Shown: positions 31,080-42,488 of the stretch, in pieces
How the letters are laid out: each line of letters begins with the position of its first letter
Position numbering within the stretch: the stretch's first letter is position 1
DNA from: Argentina anserina
Lineage: Eukaryota; Streptophyta; Magnoliopsida; Rosales; Rosaceae
DNA length: 64,000 bases
Direction: 5' to 3'
Assembly: GCF_933775445.1 (NCBI RefSeq)
Contig: NC_065876.1
Coordinates: 23,374,001-23,438,000, forward strand
The notes under the pieces: model-generated
Told to the model about the DNA's origin: nothing
What the model saw: the letters and a program-made list of their open reading frames with translations, nothing else
The model's database searches: none
Position numbers and translations under genes: made by a program

Positions 31080-32805
31080 ATTTATTGAGCGAATTTGTTT
31101 TGAAGCCACCATATATCTTCTATTAAAAGAAAAGGAAACTACAGAAATGAGACAAATTTATTAATGGATGAAGTCTCCGGGCCGGTTCCTCAGCAGGGTT
31201 GAAACAGAGACGCAGATAGTCTCACAGCTGCAATGATTATTGAATAGCTAACCTTTTGGGTTTTTAGCTGCAGATCTTGGAGACATGGCCCACAAGAGTA
31301 ACATATTAAGATGGTGGCTAAAACTATCAAGTCTAACATTAAACATGGACAGTTTTCTACCTAGCAGGTGTGGTGCGCTAGAGTTGCGTTCAGATTCAGA
31401 AGAGATGCATCATGGTTGCTAGCATTTAGATTTGGAAGCAGGTACCATGCATCTTTCTTCCACATTTTCTTTCCACTTTAAAGCCAAGTAAAATTCTATA
31501 CAGAACAAAAACCACATACCCCCTTTTTCTGTTTTTGGGAAAATCATGTGATTACAGAAAAGAGTACATGTACAGGATGGATTGCTTTGTGAAGATATGC
31601 TTAATAGTCAATATGATAAGATCATTGAATTCATGCCCCTTTTTTATTTTCTGAGCTTGATTTTTGTGTCATTCATACTTCTACTTACTGATTATGTAAT
31701 GACGCGACCAGACTGCAGGCAGTCAATTATAGCTCTATAGCCAAAAAGGACCGATAATGATGTCATCTAAGAAGAAGAAGCACAGTGTGGGCTGAGTTCC
31801 TCATGGTTAAGTCATCATATTAATGATATTATGTCTTCTTCGGTACCCTTCCTTCCAGTTCAAGCAACTGGAAGTGTTCCAGTCACAGGCAAGTTGAAAG
31901 CGGTACTATTAAATAATAAACCACACAAATCCTAAGTTAGATATATGTTAATTCACACATTTTGAACTTTTTTTCAGAACTCAGAAACCAACCTTTGTCA
32001 CAACTGTATTGATGTGGAAGTACGGTTTCTTTTTTCCAGAAAATGTTGGATTTACACCCTTTTCACAGGCTCCTCAGATTAGCAGTGGATTAGCAGAAGA
32101 TGACACTATTGTATCTTTTGGCACGCAAAGATCTGTAAGAACCTGTTAACTAGGAGTTCATTTATAGGTCAAAATCTATTGTGTAGGCAACCGCAAGTTT
32201 CATCAGTAATTTCAATTTGAAGAGCAATTTGTCAAATGATGTACGTTATATCCTCCTAAATTTCTCCTATGTTCATGTAATACTTTTGATTAATTTGCGC
32301 TTTGAAACTTTATGCAACTTTATTTCAAAACAAACATTCTGAATATGCGATAAGACTGTTATTGTTTTGGTGAATTTGAATAATACAGCTTCCATCCCAT
32401 CTTGTTAGATTGGAAGGCTGCTGTAGATTCATAGCTAGTCCTGTTGTTGTGGTTGGTTGTTTGTATCTAATTCATAGCTAGTCCTGTTTGACAAATTCTG
32501 GTTTCTTTAAAGAACAAGAAAATTTCCAAGCAGTGATGAACCAGTATCCATAACACTTGTACATGAGATGATTTGATAGTTTAAAGTCTTGAGGTCATTG
32601 CTTGCATGTTGTTATATATTTACTAGTATCGTTGAATCATTATGTACGTACTTTGCATCAGATGAGACTTCATGGCGTGAAAGAGAAGGATGTGTCAGTA
32701 TGATCAAAAATCTCAATGAATTCGCTTTTATAATCCATCAAGGCACCAAGTCCGACATATAGTCGTATACAGTCTTTTATGTATGCAACGTTTACATTTA
32801 GGATT
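31080..32805 (+). repeat. Segmental duplicate: downstream flank of NLR copy A
   Basis: Collinear with about 55193-57150 downstream of copy B. Landmarks are TTTTGAAGCCACCATATATCTT, a GGTTGAAACAGAGAC block, GCTGCAG.TCT.GGAGAC, TCCCATCTTGTTAGATT.GAAGGCTGCTGTA and ATCCATCAAGGCACCAAGT. No protein gene is seen. It is cut at 32805 by the next retrotransposon and continues at 39887-39991. Confidence 0.85.
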
Positions 32806-33027
32806 TGATACGATAAGACCAGAAGGTTTGAGAGGAAAGGAGAGAAATAGAGAGAAGGAGGCAAAATTAACTAGATAATATTTCTTTGATAGTTAGGAAT
32901 ACAAGGCTCTGGGTATATATCCCCAATTGTTCACACAAGAACTGGCACGTGCCTACTCTTCTGAAATCTTAACAACTTAATTAACTAACAAACTCTGATT
33001 AACATAATTAGGCCAATTCTCATAACA
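32806..33027 (-). repeat. 3' LTR of the gypsy element (222 bp)
   Basis: Same length and nearly same sequence as 39665-39886. A purine-rich tract (AGGGGGCTGGA on the minus strand) lies immediately inside it, as expected of the polypurine tract. Confidence 0.92.
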
Positions 33028-33065
33028 ATCCAGCCCCCTAAGATCAAGCTTGCCCACAAGCACCA

Positions 33066-36000
33066 TCACTTAGCTACAAAATCTGGGAATCTCTTCAACA
33101 ACTCATCAGCCTCCTCCCATGTAGCCTCTTCTTCGGTTCCTCCAAGCCATTGTACTAACCACTTAGTCACTGGACCATTCTCTTTCTTAAACAAACCTCT
33201 CTGTAGGATTTTGGCAGGATACCAATGAGGGCTGTGAGGGTCCAAATTGGGTCGTAAGTGAGCAGTGACAGATACATCATTACCCACCTTCTTTTTTAGA
33301 AGTGACACATGAAACACCGATTGAACCTCGGCAGTGCTTAGTAGCTTAAGTTTGTATGCTACAGCACCAATCTTCTCAGTAATCTGGTATGGACCATAGT
33401 AGTGTGAAGCTAGCTTAGGAACTGCCCTCTTTTGCACAAATTGTTGCTTGTACGGCTGTAACTTCAAATACACCCAGTCCCCAACTACAAAGGTCCTCTC
33501 AGAATGATGTTTATCATACTGCATCTTCATCCGTGCTTGTGCTACTTGCAAGTTTCTCTTCATGATGTTAAGTAATTCATCTCTAGTTCTCGATTCATCA
33601 TCTACTGTAGCATCAGCTGTAGAACCAGGAATATATGTCATAACTCTTGGAGCATCATAGCCATACAAGGCCTTGAATGGACTCATACCAATTGCTGAGT
33701 GATGACAAGTGTTGTACCACCATTCTGCCCAAACCAACGTTGTGACCCAAGAATGAGGTTTTTCTCGCACAGTGCATCTCAAGAAATGTTCCAAAGTTCT
33801 ATTCAAATTCTCAGTTTATCCATCTGCTTGAGGGTGATAAGCAGTTGTCCTGTTCAAACTTGTACCTTGCAACTTGAAGAAGTTACTCCAAAAAGAGCTC
33901 ATGAACATAGGGTCTCTGTCAGTAATTATAGCTTCAGGCATTCCATGTAGTTTAAACACATAATTGATGAAATGTTGAGCCACTGTCACAGCAGTATAAG
34001 GGTGTGCTAAAGCTATGAAATGAGCATATTTTGCCAATCTATCCACCACTACTAAGATAACTGTCTTGCCACTTGAACTTGGCAGTCCCTCAATAAAGTC
34101 CATGCTTATTTGAGTCCAAGCTTTATCAGGAATTTGATTTGGTTGTAGAAGACCTGGAGGCTTAATTGTCTCATAATGGTTTAGTTGACACACATGACAA
34201 GCTGCTACAAACATCTTAATATCTTTGTGAATTCCTGGCCATCCAAACGTTCTTGTTATCCTTTTATCAGTTCTCAATACTCCAGCATGCCCTCCTATGA
34301 AACCACCATGAAACTCTTGCATTATCTTAGTTCTCCAACTCCCTTGAAGAGGAACATAAACCCTGTCTTTATACATCAACTGAGACTGCAACATTGAAAA
34401 GTTAACAACACTGAGGGGATCAGTCTGCAGCTTCTGAATAATTGAACCAGCATGAGCGTCTTGAATGCAGGCATCTTGTATATCCAACAGATAGCTTTGG
34501 ATAGGAGCAGAAACACCAGTGAGAATATTCAAACTGGCATATTTTTCCAACAATGACTTATCATGCATTGCAATCACATCAACCCTTAAAAGAGCATCAG
34601 CTGCTGCATTGTGTCTACCAGCTCTATACTTAATTGTATAATCATAACCAGCCAACTTAATCAACCATTTTTGTTGTGTAGGAGTAGATATTTTCTGATC
34701 CAAAAAGTATTGAATGGTTCTATGGTCTGTAATAATAGTGAAATGCTTACCCAATAGATATGGTCTCCATTGTTGAACTGCAAATACCACATCCATCATC
34801 TCTTTGTCATAAACAGATAAAGCTACATGCCTAGGAGCTAGGGCCTTACTAAAATAAGCAATTGGATGGCCCTCTTGTGTCAGAACTGCCCCAATGCCAT
34901 GACCAGAGGCATCACATTCCACACAAAACTCTTTAGAAAAATCAGGTAAAGCTAGCACTAGAGTGTTCATCAAAGCAAACTTCAATTCCTCAAAAGCTTT
35001 TACAGACTCATCAGACCATTTAAATCCTCCAATCTTACACATAGCAGTCAGTGGTTTAGCAATAGAACCAAAGTTCTTCACATATTTTCTGTAGTAGCCA
35101 GCCAACCCTAGAAAACCTCTCAATGCCCTTAGAGTCTTTGGTTGTTCCCACTGTTTAATACAAGCAATCTTGGCCGGATCAACAGCAACACCTTCTTTGC
35201 TTACTACATGACCTAAATACTCTACTGCATTTACTCCAAAACTACACTTGCTCATTTTTATTTTGAATTGATGTTCCTGCAATCTTTTAAACACCTTTTC
35301 CAGCATTTTCACATGAGCTTGGGTAGTTGCACTATATATCAATATGTCATCAAAAAACACCAACACTCTTTGCCTCAGATAATCCCTTAAGGCATCATTC
35401 ATGGCTGCTTGAAAAGTTGAAGGGGCATTTGTCAATCCAAATGACATGACCAAAACTTCATAATGGCCATTCTGTGTCCTGAATGCTGTCTTGCTCACAT
35501 CTTCTTCACACATCCTAATTTGATGATAACCAGACCTTAAGTCCAATTTGGTAAAGATCAAATGATCCATGGACTTCATCAAGAAGCTCATCTACCACTA
35601 TAATTGGGTACTTGTTCTTCACTGTGGCTGCATTGAGTGCCCTATAGTCAACACACATTCTCCATGTACCATCCTTTTTCTTGACCAAAATCACAGGAGA
35701 TGAGAAAGGACTTTTACTTGGCCTAATTACCCCATTGTCTAATAACTCTTGCACTATCTTCTTAATTTCTGTCTTCTGGAAATGAGGGTATCGATAAGGT
35801 CTGACATTAATTGGTGCAGTTTGTGGTTCCAGCTCAATTCTGTGATCATGCACTCTCTCTGGAGGTAGAGAAATTGGGGAGGTGAACAAATCAGCATACT
35901 TATTTAGCAAGCTTTGTATTTCTAGTTCAATAGAAGGTGGTACCACAATGACTTCCTTGGCTGCAAGGTCCTCTTTAAGCTGCACATGAACCAACACTGC

Positions 36001-36579
36001 CTCTCTCTCTTTTTTAAGCAACTTGCTCATTGCCTTGCAACTCACGGCTGTAGACTTAACTGCAGTCTCTCCTTGCAATAGGTATTGTTGTTGGTTTCTC
36101 CAAAAACTCATTTTCATGGTTCTAAAATTCCACATTATGTCCCCTAATGTCCTCAGCCAACTTGCACTTAACACCACTTGACAACCAGTTAAGGGCAAAA
36201 TGTAATAATCACCAAGAAAATCATACCCTTGCAGATGTAAACCAGCAGTGACCTCTCCAGTAGTCTGAGTAAAAGCTCCACTTGCTAAACACACCTTGAG
36301 GTGTGCAAACTTGTGCATAATTAGTTTAGTATTTTTAAGCAACTGAGGGCTCATGAAGTTATGAGTAGCACCTGAGTCGATTAAAATGTGAACCCTCTTC
36401 CCATTGAATAACCCTTTGAGCTGCATAGTAGAAGCACTTGAATCTGAGTCACTCATGGACTGTAGCTGAATTAAGGGTTCCTCAACATTTGTGATTGGTG
36501 GCACTTCCAACTCAATAGTTTGAGCACTATTCTCTTCTCCTTCCACTTCATCATCATTTGGAACAATTTCCATAGTCAT
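33066..36579 (-). pseudogene. pol polyprotein: PR, RT, RNase H, IN, chromodomain-like
   Basis: Read on the minus strand from 36579. Protease D-S-G-A-T (near 36380). RT from R-P-Y-R-Y-P to the F-F-D-D active-site box (near 35350), interrupted by a frameshift at about 35560-35590. RNase H with C-D-A-S-G-H-G-I-G. Integrase with an H...C-x2-C zinc finger (H-A-G-V-L ... C-H-V-C) and core D-F-I-E-G, D-R-D. A stop follows A-Y-H-P-Q-A-D-G near 33815 (one base change from Gln). The C-terminal part, 33806-33066, ends in a chromodomain-like block (W-L-V-Q-W-L-G-G-T-E-E-E-A-T-W-E), which points to a chromovirus lineage. At least one frameshift and one nonsense change make it non-functional. Confidence 0.92.
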
Positions 36580-37850
36580 TCACTGTCCCTTTTTTCTACA
36601 ATTGTGATTTTTGTGATAAGGTTGTTTACACCAGTAGCACTGATTGTTAGCTTTCCTCGCTTCAAATTCTACATCTGTCAATCTGATTCTCACCTCACCT
36701 CCTCTATTGTCACTTGAGCTTCTTGGCAAGGTAGGTTTTGCATTAGGATGTTGTGGTGGTGACATACTCCTTGTTGAGATGCTAGTAGCCCCTATACCAC
36801 TAAAACTCGAGATTGGTTTGGAATATGAGTGAGCAGCATGGTGATGCTTATGCTCTTTGGTCTCATATAACTTAGCAAGTTGATAAGCTTCATAAAGAGT
36901 GCTAGGGGAGAGCACATTGACATCCAACCTAATATCAAATTTCAACCCTTTAATAAAGAATTTAACCAATATTGTTGTCTCAATGCCTGGAGCCCTCCTA
37001 GATAACCGAGTGAAGCTCTCCATATATTCTTCCACTGAACTTGTCTGATTCATTTTTGCCAAAGCAGCTTGGTATTCAGCTCGAGTGTATGAGCTAAACT
37101 CCCGCATTAACAAGTCAACCAACCCTTGCCAAGTGTGTGGAAACTCATGTTTAAACATGTACCACCTATCTGAAGCCTTATCAGACAAGTGCATAGTTGC
37201 AATGGATAGTTTTTTGTCTTCAGGAACATAGTTGCAAAGTACTGTTCAGCTTTGCTCAACCACTCAATTGGATCTCCTCTACTGAAAATACTAAAATCCA
37301 ATCGCATTTGCTTCATGGTTGGAAATGTAGTGTCAACTGGGATGAAACTGGTTTGATAGTTGCACATTTGGTGAGATTGTGATGGCATGGCTTGAGTATA
37401 GGATTGGTGACAGTGAGTTGAGTGTGGTGGTGGTGGTCTAATGTGACCTGTGGCATTGGGGTGATGTGGTTGTAGGTGATGGTGGTGGTGAGTGTGGTAT
37501 TGCAGTGGTTGTGGTAGTAGTATAAATGGGTGGAGCGAAATGGCTAGAGTAACCACAAGAAAGGGTTTGTGTAACAGGGGAAGGTCCTGCAATATAACCA
37601 ATATGATTGCTACAAGCTATACCACATGGCATAGGCACACTATTATAACATCCCAACTGTCCCAAACCACCCAAATCGGAGTGCGCATGATGATGACCAC
37701 TACAAGATTTAACACAACCATGCATCATGTTTTGCATACTGAACTGAGCTCCTTGCATACTAACATGTATGAAAGATTTGCAGCTAGCATTTATAGTAGT
37801 TGGCGAGGTTGTAGTGCTGGCAAACGAGCTTATGGGATGCCCACCCCTTA
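36580..37850 (-). pseudogene. gag main part with CCHC zinc knuckle
   Basis: The minus strand shows M-R-L-D-F-S-I-F-S-R-G-D-P-I-E-W-L near 37300, a frameshift near 37200, then the retrotransposon gag core (D-R-W-Y-M-F ... L-M-R-E-F). Nucleic-acid-binding zinc knuckle: C-Y-W-C-K-Q-P-Y-H-K-N-H-N-C, C-x2-C-x4-H-x4-C, near 36605-36650. It ends with a stop at 36580, and pol starts in the next frame. Confidence 0.85.
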
Positions 37851-39108
37851 TCATAACCTTCCTGTGGAGCAGCCTCCTCATACAGGTTCTCCACGTTGCG
37901 GACTCGGCCTGCGGCCCTACCTCGACCTCGGCCTCTCGCCCGTCCTCGGCCCTTATCAGCGTTCATCACCTTCAAACATCGAAACACTTAGTCAATACTT
38001 GTGAAGTCTCGAATTCAACTAAAACAGATTCAATAGATATCAACATGAAATTTCAGAACAAGATAAAACATCGAAGTATCATCACGATACTCCCTAGAGG
38101 ACCAAACCATAAGGTATGGCTCCTAAAACACTCTCGCGTACCCGACGACATATCAATACCGAGGAGCATGTGATGGGTGCCCGCCTGCAGTCGGATCATC
38201 GCTCCCGGATGATATTGATAATCGCCAAACACACATTTAGGCTCTGATACCAACTGTAACTACCCCAAAATTTTGAGCTTAAAAACTCAAAATTTTAAAG
38301 TCGTTAAACACCAAACAATCTCAATGAAATTGAAATCATTTAAAATGACACAGCGGATCATTACTGAGTTCTCAATACAACTCAGACAAACCAATTATTA
38401 CAACCCAAATTTGTAATCCATACATAAAAATGGAAATGTAATAATCCTCACAATCTCTCACAAAACACACAAATAAATGCTCACAAATTCTAACTCACAA
38501 ATCCACTCTAGAAATCTCACCACAAGCAGGGTAACGAACAACTTCGAGTCTCCGGAGTCGTCTCTCAATCTCCACTAATCAACACATGCGGAAGTATCCC
38601 CTACACCATTGAATTGGTGCACCGGGATTGTAACACAAACCCGGTAAGCTTTACAGCTCATATGAGTAAAATGAAAATATAATTCGCATATCAATATTTA
38701 CGAAAAATCCAGAAATCAAACAAATATAAATGCACTCATGAGTCAATGGACGGCCCATCTGGTTGTCCCAAAGAAATATGAAATGAAACGCTCATGAGAA
38801 ATTAAGTAACCCTTCTGGTTACCCAAATGCATTTATAATACGGGTACCAAGAACGCTGGTACACATCTGTTACCCCTCTCGTAATACACCGCCGATATTG
38901 GGCAACCACCCGCTACCCAATATCAAAACAATATGAGTACTCATGAGCAGATAACCACCCGTTACCTCACATGCAGGACTCAGGCAGACAGACTAGAGCT
39001 CTAACTGTATCGTAACTTTCCCCCGACCAAAGGCTAGGTTCCGACTTGCCAAACACGTACAATAATCTCACATCATATTGTACCAAAAATCAAGTCGACA
39101 TCGGCTGG
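37850..39108 (-). mobile_element. Nested fragment of another gypsy element (LTR, PBS, gag start)
   Basis: At 38255 an LTR-like end TGTAACTACCCC begins and runs right to about 39108. It carries the same GTACTCATGAG / CATCTGTTACCC array as the big LTR family. Just left of it, on the minus strand, lies a perfect initiator tRNA-Met primer site TGGTATCAGAGCC. A basic Gly-Arg frame (G-R-G-R-A-R-G-R-G-R) at about 37900-37950 follows. So this is a truncated 5' end (partial LTR plus leader) of a minus-oriented element. The left border is uncertain, the right one is set by loss of LTR similarity. Confidence 0.7.
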
Positions 39109-39641
39109 AGCACAGGGTCAGTGCTAACAACAGAATGCGACAAATCCATAGTAGTACCCATAGGAGCAACAAAGTTATTAGCAAGATCTAGGGACTGTGG
39201 TGGAATCGCAAGAGATAATAAGGTAGTACCTACAGATCTACCCTGTGAAGGTGTTGTTAGTAAACCTGCACGTGGTGACACATCGTTGACACCCATCGGA
39301 GGAGAGATCTAGCCGATCAACACCGAGTTGTTTGGTTGCGGAGGTGGGGAAGCAGAGTTGGAGAGGACTAACACTTGCTTTGTCATTTCCTCCATCAAAA
39401 GTTGTTGAAACGCAGCGAGCGAAGTAGTCAAAGTCGACTGAAACGACGCTTGAAGCGACGAAGCCAACGACGCTAACTAAGCAGCAGTGTCCTCATGGTG
39501 AGCTTGCAGCTCAGCTTCGAGATGAAACAACTCACGAGAAACCTCCGGAGCATCAGCATGAGAGGGTGGCGGAAGAGAAGGAACATCCAGCGGACGAGAA
39601 GCAGGGGGTGATGGCGGGCCTTGATTTCGGAGCTTCACCAT
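39109..39641 (-). pseudogene. gag N-terminal part of the gypsy element
   Basis: It starts with ATG at 39641 (M-V-K-L-R-N-Q-G-P-P). The frame has a TAG after about 55 codons and another stop near 39309. Content is Pro/Ser-rich, then a helical region (L-A-A-F-Q-Q-L-L-M-E-E-M-T-K), as in the variable N-terminus of plant gypsy gag. It is cut at about 39108 by the foreign LTR fragment. Confidence 0.65.
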
Positions 39642-39648
39642 GATCGGT

Positions 39649-39662
39649 GGCTCTGGATACCA
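39649..39662 (-). promoter_or_regulatory. Primer binding site, initiator tRNA-Met type
   Basis: The minus strand reads TGGTATCCAGAGCC, two bases inside the 5' LTR. The standard plant word is TGGTATCAGAGCC; one extra C interrupts it. The gag ATG follows at 39641. Confidence 0.8.
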
Positions 39663-39664
39663 CT

Positions 39665-39886
39665 TGATACGATAAGACCAGAAGGTCTGAGAGGAAAGGA
39701 GAGAAATAGAGAAAAGGAGGCAAAATTAACTAGATAATATTTCTTTGATAGTTAGGAATACAAGGCTCTGGGTATATATCCCCAATTGTTCACACAAGAA
39801 CTGGCGCGTGCCTACTCTTCTGAAATCTTAACAACTTAATTAACTAACAAACTCTGATTAACATAATTAGGCCAATTCTCATAACA
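39665..39886 (-). repeat. 5' LTR of the gypsy element (222 bp)
   Basis: Partner of the left LTR. Inside it on the minus strand the sequence continues at once into the primer binding site. Confidence 0.92.
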
Positions 39887-39991
39887 TGATTATACCAGAC
39901 TTACTCTGAAATTTATTTCTTGGTAGACAATTACGCAAAGTCATGCTCAGCACATCAAAGTTGCAATGGCTGGCTTCATCAGAACATGATT
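39887..39991 (+). repeat. Continuation of the copy A downstream duplicate
   Basis: This matches copy B flank 57145-57235: GATTATA..AGACTT, ATTACG.AAAG.CATGCTCA, CATCAAAGTTGCA.TGGCTGGCTTC.TCAG. It proves that the gypsy element inserted into an existing duplicate. It is cut again at 39991 by the next LTR. Confidence 0.85.
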
Positions 39992-42036
39992 TGTCATGGC
40001 CCAGAAATTTCAATTGTTAAACTCAAAATCGAAGCTATGAAAAATTCTAAAACAATCTCAATAAATCGAAATCACCTTATAGTCATAGCGTATCGTTACT
40101 GAGTTCATAGTACATCTCAGTCGAATTGATTATTAGAAAACCAATTTATAATTCAAGTATTATATCAAATGGAATGTAAAATCCTCTCAATCCTCACCTC
40201 AAAATAAAATAAAGAAACTTCGAAATCTTCAGAGTAGTCCTCCAATTCTGCTAATCCACACCTGCAGAACTACACCCTACACCATCAAATAGGTGCACCG
40301 GGATTATAAACACAAACCCGGTATGCTTTGCAGCTCGTATGAGAAAAACAACAGTATAACACGCATAGTAATATAAGAGAAGAATACTAAAACATTTAAT
40401 TATAAATGTACTCATAAGTCACATGACGGCACATCTGGTTGTCCAATAATATCTGAAAATATAAGTGCTCATGAGAAATCGGGCAACCCATCTGTTTACC
40501 CAAATACATTTATAATACGGGTACTCATGATACCCATGTATTCATCTGTTACCCTTCATGCAGTACGTCGTCAGACATAGGGCAACCCATATGTCACCCA
40601 ATATCCACAAATATGGGTACTCATAAGCAGGTAACCCATCTGTTACCCCTCATGCAGTACACCGGCAAACATACTAAAGCTCTAACTGAATCGTAACTGT
40701 CACCCGGCTAAGGCTAGGTTCTAATATGCCAACACGTCCAAAGACAGGAAAAACGTTTTAACATAACTCAAGTTAAAACCACATACAATACAATCCTCAC
40801 ATGTTATTGTACAAAACCAAGCGACTCATGCTCAAATAAAATAAATATCCGTGCTATAAATAAACTCATTTGGAAATAGAAATATAACAGTATATAATAT
40901 AGCAACCCATATATATGTATCGATTTTACAATTTATACATATACACAACCCACTATATCATTGTGAGATTTACTCACCTTATTTTCCTGAGCGTAATTTC
41001 CACAATACCAAAAGCAAATCCTTTACTCATTTTGTCGATCATCTAGATGTATAAAAAGTGGTTAGAAACGTTACGTAAAACCACAAATGCTGAATCAGTA
41101 CTAATGTTTTACTATTCAGCAATTTACGGTTTTTACGAAATTACTGTTCACGTAAATACTATACACGTATTAATGTACAAGTACATACTGTTTACGTATT
41201 CATGTATACCAATGTCCTATTCCATCGTAAATACTGTTCCATTAAATACTAATTACCGATTTACCTTTCAGAAAATTACTTTTAAAATCATTGTACGTAA
41301 ATTACTTTTACAATTATTGTATAGAATTACTTTTTACATTTACCGTACATAAATCACTTTTTATAAAAAAATTATGTTCGGAAATTATTGTTCACGCGCC
41401 GTCGCACATAGGGTTCACGCACCACCTCCGGCCCCACGCGCGGCCCGCGCCACGCGCCAATCCAAAACCGGCGCGTAGTTTGCCCACCGTCGCCCAAAAC
41501 CCTCATTTTTCATCTCTTCCACCCTTCCACGGCCTAAGACCGTCTCCTGCCCCCCTCACACGCCGCCCTAGGCGGCAGTACGAACCTCCCCTCCTCCTCC
41601 TCTGAAACTCCTCAAATCGCCACAAATTCACCCAGAATCAAACTCAACAATCGATTTAAACAAACCCTTACCTAGATTGCACCTTAGAACAGCCGAAAAG
41701 TCGCCGGAGAAGCTCGAAATACTGACGGGGTCAATATTCGGGGAGGATGAGATGCGGCTTGATTTGAGTCCCAAATCGATCACAGAAGGCACCGGAGGGT
41801 GAGAAGCGGTGGAGAGGGACTATCGCAGGTTGCTTGCGTCGCCGGAGATGGAGCTTGGATGGCGGCGAAGCGCAGGAGCGTCCAGTCGTCAATAGAGCTT
41901 CGTTGCGGTGAGCGGCGGCGTGATGCGTCCGAGCGTGGCAGCTGGTGACCGTGCGGTGCCTTTAAGGCAGGCGGTGAGGGCCACGGAGGCCGGAGTCGTG
42001 GAGATCGCCGGAGGCGATTTGAGAGGGAGAAAGGGT

Positions 42037-42088
<52 letters not shown>

Positions 42089-42488
42089 TGCGGGGTGAGA
42101 GAGGGAGAGAGAAAATGAGGGTTTCCGTTTTTGGAAACCCTAGCTTCAAAAAATTCCTTTTTATACCTTTTTCCAAAATCGGAAACTAACTTCAGTCGTT
42201 AATAACTTTCACATACGACGTCCGATTAGAACGCGTGACGTGTCCACGAAATGTATCGACGAGCTCTACAACTTTCGTGAAGGAGGTTTTCGGAAACGAG
42301 CGATAGAGTAAAAGTCGACCCCCGCGTCGCTGAAACGGAACGTTTTTCGAATTTAGATTTCCGAAGATGGTTCCGTTCTCGATTTAACATCATCTTGAAG
42401 CGAAAGAAAATGTGATTTATTAAATTCTCCAAATTTATTAATTTCTAAGAATTCATTCAAATTGAATCCGAAAAATTGGGTTATTACA
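39992..42488 (-). mobile_element. 3' LTR of truncated chromovirus (about 2.5 kb)
   Basis: TGTCATGGCCC ... GGGTTATTACA, 2,497 bp, collinear with the solo LTR at 16335-28643 and lacking the CACTA. Immediately right of it the minus strand has a purine tract (AAGGGGGGTAGAA) and the end of a gypsy polyprotein, so this is the 3' LTR of a minus-strand element. It contains a GA microsatellite at 42038-42084 and an ACGTA-rich array at about 41130-41360. Confidence 0.88.
42038..42084. repeat. (GA)n microsatellite in the LTR
   Basis: About 23 GA units at the place where the solo LTR relative has a shorter GA tract (about 18533-18600). Confidence 0.95.

Larger units (their letters stand above)
32806..39886 (-). 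mobile_element. Ty3/gypsy LTR retrotransposon (chromodomain type)
   Basis: Two 222-bp LTRs (32806-33027 and 39665-39886) start TGATACGATAAGACC and end CTCATAACA. By eye they differ at three positions. The flanks are GGATT (32801-32805) and TGATT (39887-39891), a 5-bp target duplication with one change; the target matches copy B near 57145. On the minus strand, order is 5' LTR, tRNA-iMet primer site, gag, protease, RT, RNase H, integrase, chromodomain-like end, purine tract, 3' LTR. Protein frames are broken (see parts), and a foreign LTR fragment sits in the gag leader. Not autonomous. Confidence 0.92.
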
